Shown here in pieces: positions 53,243 through 61,630 of a stretch of DNA of 64,000 bases. Within the stretch, counting starts at the first letter, position 1. Every line of letters begins with the position of its first letter. Both the position numbers and the translations under genes were made by a program. Source of the stretch: Kribbella solani (lineage in GTDB: Bacteria; Actinomycetota; Actinomycetes; Propionibacteriales; Kribbellaceae); NCBI RefSeq assembly GCF_014205295.1, contig NZ_JACHNF010000001.1, forward strand, positions 992,001-1,056,000, written 5' to 3'. The notes beneath the pieces are model-generated. The model made no database searches. It saw only the letters and a list, made by a program, of their open reading frames with translations, and was not told the origin of the DNA.

Positions 53243-54498
53243 CGTGTACTGAACCAGCGATAGCCCAATGCGGCCGTGGTGACGATGAGCGGCCAGATCA
53301 GGTACCGGCCGGACATCAGCAGGAGGACTACGACGGCCGCCTGCGCGAGGAGGGCAGCGAGGCGAGCCTTGCTGCCCTTCGGGAGCAGCTTGACCGCCGC
53401 GGCGACGCCGACCGCGTACACAGTGACGAACAAGCCAGTGGTGAGCAGTACCAGGGCTGATGGCGTGATGCCGACGGCAACGACTACCAAGGCGGTCAGC
53501 GTGGACATGCCGGCCAGTAGGGCGAGGCTGCGGCGCGGGATCTCTCCGGCGGCGCTACCGTGGGCCAGCCACGTCGGGAGTGAGCCGTCACGGGCCAGGG
53601 CGGCGCCGAGCTTGGAGGCGCCCGCGTAGTACGCGTTCATGGCGCCGAAGCTGAGCAGGAGCGCGGCGCACGCGGCCAGGACGCTGGGGTTGCCACCGAG
53701 GCCGATCGCCAACAGGTCACCGAGTGGTGCGTCGGTCTCGCCGGCGCCGGTACCGAGGACCGTGATGGTGGCGAACGCGACACTGAGGTAGAGAACGCCG
53801 ACGACCACGACCGCGATGGCAGTAGCGCGTGGCACGTCGCGGTCAGGTCTACGGAACTCACCGGTCAGGTGGGTGACCGCCTCCCAACCGACGAAGCTCC
53901 AGACCAGTAGTGCCGCGGCCGATCCGATCGCCTGCCAGCCATGTGGCGCGAACGGGTGCAGGTTCGCCAGGTCCGCGTGCGGCAACGACAGAGCGACCGC
54001 CCCGACCAGGAAGATGGCGAGCAGTGCCGCCAGCGCGATCTGCACCCGGCCGGTCACCTGGATTCCGAACGCGTTCGTAGCCGGCACAGCGAGGATCAGG
54101 ACGAGCATGGTCGCCAGTACGGTCCGGTCACCGCCACCGATGCCTGCCTCGACGTAGCCGCCGGCCCAGAGCGCGGCGGCCGGTCCACCAACAGGTACGG
54201 ACAGGTAGAAGCACCAGCCGACGACAGCCGCCGCTTTGTCGCCGAACGCCAGCCGCGCGTACGTCGCGACGCCACCGGAGTCCGGGTAGCGGGCGCCGAG
54301 CGCCGCGAACGTCGCCGCCAGGGGAGCGGACACGATCGCCAGACCGAGCCAGGCGAGCAGCGAAGCCGGGCCGGCCACCTCGGCGGCCAATGCGGGCAGG
54401 GCGATCACCCCGGTCGCCAGGACGGCCCCGACGTACAGTGCGGTGCCCTGCCCCAGACTGAGCCGGCCGCCGGGTCGAGCGCTTGTCATGCGGGACAT
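53227..54498 (-). CDS. APC-family amino acid permease
   Basis: About 423 residues from ATG 54498 (ATG 54489 also possible). ~12 helices, with LYVGAVLATGVIALPALAAEVAGPASLLAWL (the helix I GxG region), GARYPDSGGVATYARLAFG, and FVGWEAVTHLTGEFRRPDRDVPRA. It is the last gene of the glutamate-mutase operon, 19 bp after the AsnRS-like gene, so it may import the amino-acid precursor or export the product. Confidence 0.9.
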   Translation of the reverse strand: MSRMTSARPGGRLSLGQGTALYVGAVLATGVIALPALAAEVAGPASLLAWLGLAIVSAPLAATFAALGARYPDSGGVATYARLAFGDKAAAVVGWCFYLSVPVGGPAAALWAGGYVEAGIGGGDRTVLATMLVLILAVPATNAFGIQVTGRVQIALAALLAIFLVGAVALSLPHADLANLHPFAPHGWQAIGSAAALLVWSFVGWEAVTHLTGEFRRPDRDVPRATAIAVVVVGVLYLSVAFATITVLGTGAGETDAPLGDLLAIGLGGNPSVLAACAALLLSFGAMNAYYAGASKLGAALARDGSLPTWLAHGSAAGEIPRRSLALLAGMSTLTALVVVAVGITPSALVLLTTGLFVTVYAVGVAAAVKLLPKGSKARLAALLAQAAVVVLLLMSGRYLIWPLIVTTAALGYRWFSTRQRRP

Positions 54499-54517
54499 CT
54501 TCGCCCCATCCCGGGCG

Positions 54518-55525
54518 TCACGGCGACGCGATGCCCGGGACCTTCGGGAACGCGCTCGCCTGCCAGACCGAGTCCAGGCCCGCGACGTACCGGGTGAACC
54601 GCTCCAGCCCGAGCCCGAACCCCGCGCTCGGCGGTACGCCGTCCTTGAGCAGTTGCAGATACCAGGCGTACTTCGCGGGGTTCTCGGCTGTCTCGCGCAT
54701 CCGGGCGACGACGGTCGCGTAGTCCTGCTCGCGCTCGGAGCCACTGCACAGCTCGCCGTAGCCCTCGGCCGCGATCAGGTCGAAGTTCCGCAGCGTCCCG
54801 GGCTGGTCCTTGCTCTCCTTGTCGTAGAAACCGCGCGAGCCCTTGGGGTAGTCGGTGACGAAGAACGGCCGGTCGGCCGGCTCCGACAGTTTCGCTTCGC
54901 CGACCCAGTCGAGTTCCGCGTCCGGGCTCTGGTCGTGGCCGAGGGCGCGCAACTCGGCAACGGCCCGCGCGTGCGTCCGCCGGCCGAACGATCCGGTCAG
55001 TACCTCGGCCAGCGCGCCGGCGTCGCGTCCCAGCGCATGCAACTCGGCAGGCAGGTCGGTGAGTACGCGCTCGACGACGTGCCGGACCAGGCCCTCGGCG
55101 AGCTCGATCGCGTCGTCGCGGCCGGCGTCGGCCAGCTCGCAGTCGATCTGGTGGAACTCGGCCAGGTGCCGGCTCGTGGACGTCGTCTCCAGCGGTTCGA
55201 GCCGGACGTTCGGGGCGATGAAGAAGACCTTGCCGAACGAGGTCAGCGCGGCCTGTTTGTAGAGGATCGCGCTCGTCATCAGCTTGTACCGGTGGCCGTA
55301 GTAGTCCACGTCGACCTGTTTGGCGCCGCGGGCACCGGGATCGGTGACCGGGCCGATGATCGGCGGCAGCAGCTCGATGAAGCCCCGGCCGGTGAGGAAC
55401 TCGCGGGTGGCGGCCAGGATCCGGTTCTGGATCACCAGTACTGCTCGGGTGGCGGGCGAGGTCAGGTGCGCGCGTGGACCGGGCGGCAGCGCGGCCGGCG
55501 CGGGTGGGCTCCAGGTCTCGGTCAT
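54518..55525 (-). CDS. Asparaginyl-tRNA synthetase paralogue lacking the anticodon domain
   Basis: 335 residues from ATG 55525, overlapping the mutase E stop (ATGA). Class II synthetase core: motif 2 VFFIAPNVRLEPLETTSTSRHLAEFHQIDCEL and motif 3 GFGLGLERFTRYVAGL. It begins directly with the catalytic part; the N-terminal OB-fold anticodon domain of AsnRS (~430+ residues) is missing. It resembles the AsnRS-related asparagine synthetase of archaea. In this cluster it probably adenylates aspartate or 3-methylaspartate for amide formation, rather than charging tRNA. Confidence 0.88.
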   Translation of the reverse strand: MTETWSPPAPAALPPGPRAHLTSPATRAVLVIQNRILAATREFLTGRGFIELLPPIIGPVTDPGARGAKQVDVDYYGHRYKLMTSAILYKQAALTSFGKVFFIAPNVRLEPLETTSTSRHLAEFHQIDCELADAGRDDAIELAEGLVRHVVERVLTDLPAELHALGRDAGALAEVLTGSFGRRTHARAVAELRALGHDQSPDAELDWVGEAKLSEPADRPFFVTDYPKGSRGFYDKESKDQPGTLRNFDLIAAEGYGELCSGSEREQDYATVVARMRETAENPAKYAWYLQLLKDGVPPSAGFGLGLERFTRYVAGLDSVWQASAFPKVPGIASP

Positions 55526-56838
55526 CTGTTGCTCCCTGTTGTTCGTCCGGTCAGATCGTCCGGGATGGCCCGGTACTCCTGCTCCAGGCCGGCGCTGTCG
55601 AACTTCCGCTCGATGTACGACAACGTGGCCAGCAGTCCCATCGCGGTCAGCTCGGTGGTACCGGTGCGGCGGACCGATGCGCGGATCGGCATCGACCCGA
55701 CCGACGACCACTGCAGCCGGCCGTCGTCGTCGAGGTAGCTGCGCGCCCGGCCGGCGTTGTCCGGGTGCAGGCAGTAGGGCACGTCGAGGTAGCCGCGGCG
55801 AAAGGCGATCCCCAGCGCGGTACCGAGGTCCGCGTGCAGGTTGACCACCGCGTCGATCAGAGCGCTCGCCTCGGCGTGGATTCCGGTGTCCTCGGCCGCG
55901 CCGATGATCCTGGTACAGCTCGCCGCGGCCGCGGCCGCGGTCTCCAGGGCGGCGACGTTCTCGGCGAAGGTCGGGATTCGGTAGCCCTCGGCAACCGTCT
56001 TCACGATCAGCCGGGCCGACGCGGTCCGTACGGCCAGCCGCGTCGCCGCTTCGAGCAGCCGGGTGGCGCCTTCGGGGGTCCGTGGATAGACGCCCATGTA
56101 GGTGTAGACGACCACATGCCACTCGACGTCCGGCAGCCACTGCGCGGCCAGGCGGCGCATCGCGAGGATCGCCTCGGCGTCCTGATCCGGATCGGTCTGC
56201 TGGGCGTAGCTCAGTGACACGCTGCGCAGGCCGTGCTGACGGAAGAACATGCATTCCAGCACGCTCAGCGCGACCAGCAGGCCGGGCGGGCAGAGCTGGC
56301 CCATCGTGCAGCCGCCGAAGGTCTCCAGATGCGGTTCGACCCCGGTCTCGCGGATCTGGGTCAACAGTTCGCAACTGAGCGCCCAGTTCGGGATCGATTC
56401 ACTCAGCGGTACGCGGCTGTACGGCAGGCAGTACGAGACCGGACCGCCTTCTGTTGCGTGCAGGCCGGCGGCCGTCAGCGAGCTGATGATTGCTGCCGGC
56501 AACGGTGAGCCGTGCCGCACCTGGACCGGGAAGCCGGGACCGGCGACGCCGTCCAGTACGCCCCGGGTGGTGGCCACGTCGTGCGCGACGATCGGATACC
56601 CGTTGAGGTCGATCCCGGCCGCCAGCGCGGCACTGGCGCTGTCGTGGTCGCCCACTCGGGTGTAGCTGTCCAGAGTGATCGTACCGACGGTGGTGGCCGC
56701 CGCGGCCTTGGTCAGCTGGAGGCCGGCGCGCATCTCGGCAGCGTCGCTGACACCCATCCGGGGCTGCACCACCAGTCGGCCGGCTTGCTGGGCACGTGCG
56801 ACGAACTCGCCGAGGGCACCGGTGCCGGGCCGGCTCAC
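55522..56838 (-). CDS. Glutamate (methylaspartate) mutase catalytic subunit E
   Basis: 438 residues from GTG 56838, overlapping the S-subunit stop (GTGA). A TIM-barrel with QVRHGSP (substrate Arg motif), VSYCLPYSR, HLETFGGCTMGQLCPP (with the conserved Glu), and LIVKTVAEGYRIPTFAENV. With subunit S and adenosylcobalamin it interconverts glutamate and 3-methylaspartate. It is ~45 residues shorter than clostridial MutE. Mutases in natural-product clusters supply 3-methylaspartate or derived beta-amino acids. Confidence 0.9.
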   Translation of the reverse strand: MSRPGTGALGEFVARAQQAGRLVVQPRMGVSDAAEMRAGLQLTKAAAATTVGTITLDSYTRVGDHDSASAALAAGIDLNGYPIVAHDVATTRGVLDGVAGPGFPVQVRHGSPLPAAIISSLTAAGLHATEGGPVSYCLPYSRVPLSESIPNWALSCELLTQIRETGVEPHLETFGGCTMGQLCPPGLLVALSVLECMFFRQHGLRSVSLSYAQQTDPDQDAEAILAMRRLAAQWLPDVEWHVVVYTYMGVYPRTPEGATRLLEAATRLAVRTASARLIVKTVAEGYRIPTFAENVAALETAAAAAASCTRIIGAAEDTGIHAEASALIDAVVNLHADLGTALGIAFRRGYLDVPYCLHPDNAGRARSYLDDDGRLQWSSVGSMPIRASVRRTGTTELTAMGLLATLSYIERKFDSAGLEQEYRAIPDDLTGRTTGSNR

Positions 56839-57299
56839 GAAGTGACGCCCGTGGTCAGCTGACGTACGTACGCCTGGAACGCGGTCAGACCAGTACCGTC
56901 GTCGAAGACCGCGTCGAACCCGGCGGACAACAGCCTCGCGCGGCTGCCGTCGGAGCCAGGTCCGGTGATGCCGAGCTTGCCGCCGATCACCGCCGGGAGC
57001 TGAGTCAGCTCCGGCAGTGCCCGCAACTGGGTGATCACCCGGAGGCCGTCGTGGAAGCCGTGCCCGTTGACCGTGCTCACCACGATCAGGTCTGGCCGTA
57101 ACCGCTCCGCCTCCGCGATCAGCAGCTCGTCCGGGACACAGGCGCCGAGGTTGTGTACCCGGTGGCCGAGTTCTTCGAGGACGAGTTGCAGGAAGACCAG
57201 GTTCCAGGTGTGCGAGTCCGACGAGACGCTGGTCAGCAGCGCGGTCAGGTGGCCGGTCCCGGCGACACTGCCGGCCGGGACGGCGGCGACATGATCCAT
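56835..57299 (-). CDS. Glutamate mutase cobalamin-binding subunit S
   Basis: 154 residues from ATG 57299. B12-binding flavodoxin fold: SSDSHTWNLVFLQLVLEELGHRVHNLGACVPDELLI, VSTVNGHG, and a GGKLG loop. The Asp and axial His of DxHxxG are kept, but the Gly is Asn. The short N-terminus ahead of the motif is slightly longer than usual. The stop overlaps the E subunit start, as expected for an obligate pair. Confidence 0.88.
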   Translation of the reverse strand: MDHVAAVPAGSVAGTGHLTALLTSVSSDSHTWNLVFLQLVLEELGHRVHNLGACVPDELLIAEAERLRPDLIVVSTVNGHGFHDGLRVITQLRALPELTQLPAVIGGKLGITGPGSDGSRARLLSAGFDAVFDDGTGLTAFQAYVRQLTTGVTS

Positions 57300-57354
57300 G
57301 ACAGGCAGAGCATCGATCCGCGCTGACCTGATACATCGTTGGTCCGTGGGCCGT

Positions 57355-57690
57355 TCAGTCCGCGGCGATCTCGTCGAGCTGGGAGACACCGGTGTCCGCC
57401 TGGGCGCCGTACCGCTGCCAGCGTTCGTGCAGCCGGATTCGCCCGTCGGGCAAGGTCTCGGGCGTACTCGCGCAGTGTCCGGCCAGTACGGACCCGTCGG
57501 CGAGCGTCATCGTGTACGTGAACTCGATCGACCCGTCCGGGTGACACAGCCCGGTCAGCGCGCCACGCCGTACGCTGCCTCCGCTGAAGTCGCCCCACAG
57601 CAGGTCACCACGCTGCCGGTACGTCGCGGACGGACCGTCACCCGCGGAGTACGCGACATCGCGGAAGCGCCTCCCGTCGTAGTCGATCAC
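57355..57690 (-). CDS. Small beta-rich protein of the misnamed 'N-acetylglutamate synthase' family
   Basis: 111 residues from GTG 57690, start fixed by the GTGA overlap with the DDAH-like gene. Sequence DYDGRRFRDVAYSAGDGPSATYRQRGDLLWGDFSGGSVRRGALTGLCHPDGSIEF and GRIRLHERWQ follows a known family of small proteins called 'N-acetylglutamate synthase' in databases without real evidence. It looks like a lipocalin/avidin-like barrel. A role in the cluster is unknown. Confidence 0.75.
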   Translation of the reverse strand: MIDYDGRRFRDVAYSAGDGPSATYRQRGDLLWGDFSGGSVRRGALTGLCHPDGSIEFTYTMTLADGSVLAGHCASTPETLPDGRIRLHERWQRYGAQADTGVSQLDEIAAD

Positions 57691-58517
57691 CAGATCGCTG
57701 ACTGGTCGTGGAGTTCGAGGGTGCAGCACTTGACGCCGCCCCCGGCCAGGAGCAACTCGGACACGTCCATGCCGAAGGTCTCGAACCCGGCGTCGCGCAG
57801 CTGGGCGGTCAGACCGGCGGCGCCTTCGGGCATCAGCACGTGTTTGCCGTCCGAGACGGCGTTCAGGCCGAACGCCTCGGCGTCCTCGTAGCCGGCCCGG
57901 ATCGCGGTCGGGAAGAGCTCGCGCAGTATCGCCTGACTGCCCGGGGTGAAGGCGCCGGGGTAGTACATGATCGTGCGGTCGTCGAGTACCGCGAGCGCCG
58001 TGTCCAGGTGGTAGAACTTGTCGTTCACCAGGGTCAGGCCGACCACCGGGCGGCCGAAGTACTCCTCGGACTCGACATGGCTGCGGCGGTCGGTCCGGAA
58101 GCCGTTGCCGGCCAGGAGCCACGGGCCGGCCGCCAGGTAGTCGCCCTCGCCCTCGTTCGGCAGCGTCGCCTGGCGGACCTTGAGGCCCTTGGCGGCGAAC
58201 CAGTCGAGGTACTCCGCCGATTCCGCGTCCCGCTCCGGGAACCGGAACCGGGCCACCAGCGCGCGGTCCCCGTACACGGTGGCGCCGTTGGCGGCGAAGA
58301 CCATGTCCGGCAGTCCTTCGAGCGGCGGGACGATGTCGACCGCGTGGCCGAGTCCGACCAGCTGGTCGTGAATCCGTTGCCATTGGTCGACGGCGATCGA
58401 TCGGTCGGCCGGCTTGCCCGGATCCATCCAAGGGTTGATCGAATAGGTGACGTCGAAGTGGGTCGGCGGGCACATCAGGTAGTGGCGGGCGGTGGCCTGC
58501 CGCGTGGTTTTCTCCAT
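57687..58517 (-). CDS. DDAH/amidinotransferase-superfamily hydrolase
   Basis: 276 residues from ATG 58517. YLMCPPTHFDVTYSINPWM, a proposed substrate region GLPDMVFAANGATVYGD, catalytic His in LVNDKFYHLDTALAVLD, and nucleophile Cys in LLAGGGVKCCTLEL. Dimethylarginine dimethylaminohydrolase-like proteins cleave guanidines to ureido products; related enzymes act on other amidines. First gene of the mutase operon. It may make citrulline-like units or recycle an arginine-derived precursor. Confidence 0.88.
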   Translation of the reverse strand: MEKTTRQATARHYLMCPPTHFDVTYSINPWMDPGKPADRSIAVDQWQRIHDQLVGLGHAVDIVPPLEGLPDMVFAANGATVYGDRALVARFRFPERDAESAEYLDWFAAKGLKVRQATLPNEGEGDYLAAGPWLLAGNGFRTDRRSHVESEEYFGRPVVGLTLVNDKFYHLDTALAVLDDRTIMYYPGAFTPGSQAILRELFPTAIRAGYEDAEAFGLNAVSDGKHVLMPEGAAGLTAQLRDAGFETFGMDVSELLLAGGGVKCCTLELHDQSAIW

Positions 58518-58644
58518 GCCCACCAGAGGACGCCGGGGTCGCCCACAGATACCACCGCCGGCAAGGGTATTTCCCGCCGCCGGTGCCGGCCTCTTGCGAG
58601 TAGGAGCGGTCTGCTCCGCCCAGCCCACCCGGAGGTTCCGAACT
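58518..58644. promoter_or_regulatory. Divergent promoter region, mutase operon and CP-ATP-grasp gene
   Basis: 127 bp between divergent starts. It holds GGAGG at 58631-58635 for the ATP-grasp gene and an imperfect inverted repeat (ACCGCCGGC near 58555, GCCGGT near 58578). The 11-mer seen upstream of the P450 gene is absent. No consensus promoter is obvious. Confidence 0.4.
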
Positions 58645-60051
58645 ATGACCAGCGGCTTGAGCCGAGCTGAACTCACTGCGCAGTACCTGGACGAGGTCAA
58701 GCGGCGCGGGATCTCGGCCGGCCAACTCACCAGCACCCATCCGGAGTCCGTCGGCCTGCGGTCGCTGTACGGCGGCCGCTTCCTGTCCCGGCCGCTCTTC
58801 CTCGGTGCCGAGGAGACCGAGCAGCTCGCGCACGACATGCTGACGATGCGCGCGGCCCTGGTCAGCCTGCCCGACAAGCTGTACGGCGGTGACTTCGCCG
58901 CGTTCGGCCGGGCCGTCGGGCTGAACGAGGCGCAGGTCTCGGCCGTACTGCGCAGCCGCGGTACGACCGTCACCATGCAGAGCCGGGGCGACCTGTACCT
59001 CGACGAGACCGGGTTCAAGCTGCTCGAGTTCAACATGGGCAGCGCGCTCGGCGGCATCGACCAGTCCGACATGGCGACCGCGTTGCTGGATCAGCCGGTG
59101 CTGCTCGAGTTCGCCCGCAAGCACCGGCTGAGTTTCGTCGACACGATGCGCGAGCAGGTCAACGACATGCTGGTGGAGTGCGGCTTCGCGCCCGGGTCGC
59201 GGCCGAAGATGGCGACCGTCGACTGGCCGAGCAGTTACGAGACGCTCGAACCGTACATGCGGCACTTCGCCGGACGGTTGACCGAGATGGGGATCGACAC
59301 CGTCTTCGGGCACATCGGGCAGCTCGAGGTCCGTGACGGGGGTGTGTGGCTGGGCGACGTCCGGCTGGACATCATCCAGCGGCTGTTCATGCTGGAGGAT
59401 CTGGCCGACCCCGAGTCGCTGGCGCTGGCCGAGCCGATCCTGGACGCGGCGGCCCGCGGTGAGGTGAAGATCTTCACGCCGCTGGACGCGGAGATGTTCG
59501 CCAGCAAGCGCGCGCTGGCGATGCTGTCCGACGAGGCCAACCGCAAGTACTTCGACACCGAGACGCTGGCGAGTCTGGACCGGATCCTTCCGTGGACCCG
59601 GGCGGTCCGCTCGGGTCCGGTCACGTTGGAGGACGGCAGCCAGGTCGAGCTGATCGACTACGTACTCAGTCATCGCGACGAGCTGGTGATCAAGCCGACC
59701 CAGCTGCACGGTGGGGACGGTGTACTGCTCGGCTGGCGCACTGACACCAGCGCCGAGCTTTGGGAAGAGCGCGTTCGGGCGGCCGTCGACGGTCCGTGGA
59801 TCGTCCAGCGCCGGATCCGCCCGCTGTTCGAGTACTTCCCGATGCCCGACGGCGATCCCGAGCCCTGGGTGGTGAACTGGGGTGTCTACACCGTCGTCAA
59901 CGGCTACGGCGGCGTGTACGCCCGGGCTGGCACGGTCGAGTCCGACCTGGAAGTGATCCGGCTGTACGGCGGCGCGTCGGTCGGCTGCGCCTTGCACGTG
60001 CTGCCCGAAGACTCCGACGTTGAACCAGGCACCGCGCTGCCCGTCAGGTAG
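58645..60051 (+). CDS. Circularly permuted ATP-grasp protein
   Basis: 468 residues from ATG 58645. An N-terminal helical region leads into SRGDLYLDETGFKLLEFNMGSALGGIDQSDM, which carries the metal-binding LLEFN seen in permuted ATP-grasps, before VIKPTQLHGGDGVLLGW, which carries the ATP-binding Lys and would precede it in the ordinary order. WIVQRRIRPLFEY and PWVVNWGVYTVVNG follow. Such proteins (glutathionylspermidine-synthase-like group) ligate amines to carboxylates. Second, distinct ligase of the cluster. Confidence 0.82.
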   Translation: MTSGLSRAELTAQYLDEVKRRGISAGQLTSTHPESVGLRSLYGGRFLSRPLFLGAEETEQLAHDMLTMRAALVSLPDKLYGGDFAAFGRAVGLNEAQVSAVLRSRGTTVTMQSRGDLYLDETGFKLLEFNMGSALGGIDQSDMATALLDQPVLLEFARKHRLSFVDTMREQVNDMLVECGFAPGSRPKMATVDWPSSYETLEPYMRHFAGRLTEMGIDTVFGHIGQLEVRDGGVWLGDVRLDIIQRLFMLEDLADPESLALAEPILDAAARGEVKIFTPLDAEMFASKRALAMLSDEANRKYFDTETLASLDRILPWTRAVRSGPVTLEDGSQVELIDYVLSHRDELVIKPTQLHGGDGVLLGWRTDTSAELWEERVRAAVDGPWIVQRRIRPLFEYFPMPDGDPEPWVVNWGVYTVVNGYGGVYARAGTVESDLEVIRLYGGASVGCALHVLPEDSDVEPGTALPVR

Positions 60052-60063
60052 CCCTTCAGCGAG

Positions 60064-60093
60064 AACGGCCGGCCCCGAAAGGGACCGGCCGTT
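60064..60093. terminator. Hairpin terminator between convergent genes
   Basis: AACGGCCGG (60064-60072) pairs with CCGGCCGTT (60085-60093), with a GAAA loop and CCC/GGG inner pairs around one mismatch. A short TTT follows on the plus strand. It lies between the CP-ATP-grasp and MFS stops. Confidence 0.75.
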
Positions 60094-60111
60094 TCGTCGT
60101 CGCGGAGTGCT

Positions 60112-61413
60112 TCAGGCTGCCGGTTCGGTGCTGGGGTCCGTGGTCGGGGTTGGCGCCGGCACCTTGGCCGGCTCGGCGTCCGGGCGGCGCATGCCGATCC
60201 GGGCACAGACGGCGGAGAGCACGGCGACGGCGGCGGCCCAGAGCCAGAAGCTCTGGCCGAGCTTGGACCAGGCCCAGACCCCGACGGCCGGGCCGACCGC
60301 GTTGCCGAGGCCGAACACGGTCAGCATGGCGCCGGAGTAGCGGCCCATCAGGTGCGGCGGCGCGACCATACCCGGGTACGCGAAAGTGGTGGGCGCGCCG
60401 ATGATCTCCGAGGCGGTCCAGATGATCGTTCCGACGATCAGCAGGGCCGGGATCAGGGCGATCGCGTAGACGCCGTAGCCGACGGCGACCAGGCCGAAGC
60501 CGGCGATGGCGGTGATCCGCAACGGCCAGGTCTGCACGTACTTCGTCGCCGGGACCTCGCAGACCGCGACCACGATCGCGTTCGCCGACACGACCAGGCT
60601 GTACCACCACAGGCTCAGCCCGTCATCCACGATCGCCAGCGGCAGGACCGCGAGGTACTGGCAGTAGACCACCGTCACCAGGAACACGGCAGCCAGGTAG
60701 AAGTCGTAGCGCCAGTCGGCCAGGACCGCGCGGTAGCCATGCCTCTTCTCGGCCGCCCGCGCCGCGGCCTTGGCGGCGGCCTCCTCCGCGGTCGGCTTGC
60801 CGGGCAGGAACTTCCAGGCGATCGCGCTGTACAGCACCGCGGCGAACGCCTCGGCCCAGAACAGCAGGTCGTACGAGACCGACACCAGCGCCACGCCCAG
60901 GATCGGGGTGACCGCGGTGCCCAGGTTGATGGCCAGCCGGTACATCGCCATCGTCATCACCAGCTGACCGGGCTTGGTCAGCTCGGCCAGCATCGCCTGC
61001 GCGGCCGGCCGGTTCAGCATGCTGACCGTGCTCACCACCAGGATCGCGACCAGGATCAGCCAGTACGGCCGGATGTACAGGATCGAGACGATCAGTACGC
61101 CGGAGCCGAGCATGCTGATCAAGGTGGCTGCCCGGGCGCTCAGCCGGTCGGTCAGCCAGCCGCCGACGAACGTGCCGAGTACGTGCCCGGCGCCGTACAC
61201 GCCGAGGGCGAAACCGGCCTGGCCGGCCGTGAACCCCTTGTGCGTCATGAACAGCACCAGGAAGATCTGCAGGAAGGCCCCGAGCCGGTTCACGAACACG
61301 CCGAACAACAGCGCCTTCGACGTGAGCGACGTCTGGCGCCAGATGGCGATCGGGCCGAGCCCGGCCCCGGGTCGTTCGGCCGGTGCCGGGTCGCGGTCGG
61401 CTTCTTCACTCAT
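60112..61413 (-). CDS. MFS transporter
   Basis: About 433 residues from ATG 61413; earlier starts at 61422 and 61425 are possible. Twelve helices in two halves: FGVFVNRLGAFLQIFLVLFMTHKGFTAGQAGFALGVYGAGHVLGTFVGGWLTDRLSARAATLI carries the D-R/R loop 2-3 motif. The central loop is Ala/Lys/Glu rich. Probably exports the cluster product. Divergent from the P450 gene. Confidence 0.92.
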   Translation of the reverse strand: MSEEADRDPAPAERPGAGLGPIAIWRQTSLTSKALLFGVFVNRLGAFLQIFLVLFMTHKGFTAGQAGFALGVYGAGHVLGTFVGGWLTDRLSARAATLISMLGSGVLIVSILYIRPYWLILVAILVVSTVSMLNRPAAQAMLAELTKPGQLVMTMAMYRLAINLGTAVTPILGVALVSVSYDLLFWAEAFAAVLYSAIAWKFLPGKPTAEEAAAKAAARAAEKRHGYRAVLADWRYDFYLAAVFLVTVVYCQYLAVLPLAIVDDGLSLWWYSLVVSANAIVVAVCEVPATKYVQTWPLRITAIAGFGLVAVGYGVYAIALIPALLIVGTIIWTASEIIGAPTTFAYPGMVAPPHLMGRYSGAMLTVFGLGNAVGPAVGVWAWSKLGQSFWLWAAAVAVLSAVCARIGMRRPDAEPAKVPAPTPTTDPSTEPAA

Positions 61414-61630
61414 CGGTTCCATCACCCCAAGGTCTCGGGCCCGCTGTCGACGGGGCGCGTTCGGTGCCGCACGCTACTCCGCCGAACGCCACCCGGACAG
61501 GCCTTGTGGGCAACGAAAACTGACGTATCAGTGCCTTGTCACGAACGCCTCTCATGGGATGACGGCGACACATCCCGGAGCGCGGGTACGCCCTGCCGGC
61601 ATGCCCCGCAAGGCTGGAGGATCGGACCAC
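61414..61630. promoter_or_regulatory. Divergent control region of the MFS and P450 genes
   Basis: 217 bp. TGCCTTGTCAC at 61532-61542 matches the copy at 49709-49719. A second GCCTTGT is at 61501-61507, 33 bp away. ACTGA-CGTA-TCAGT (61519-61532) is an inverted repeat directly next to the 11-mer. The P450 start has GGAGG about 10 nt upstream. Confidence 0.5.

Noticed and set aside
57691..59997. Upstream part of a very long minus-strand frame across the CP-ATP-grasp and DDAH-like genes
   Set aside because: Only its last 111 codons (57355-57690) look like protein; the rest is the shadow of better supported genes.
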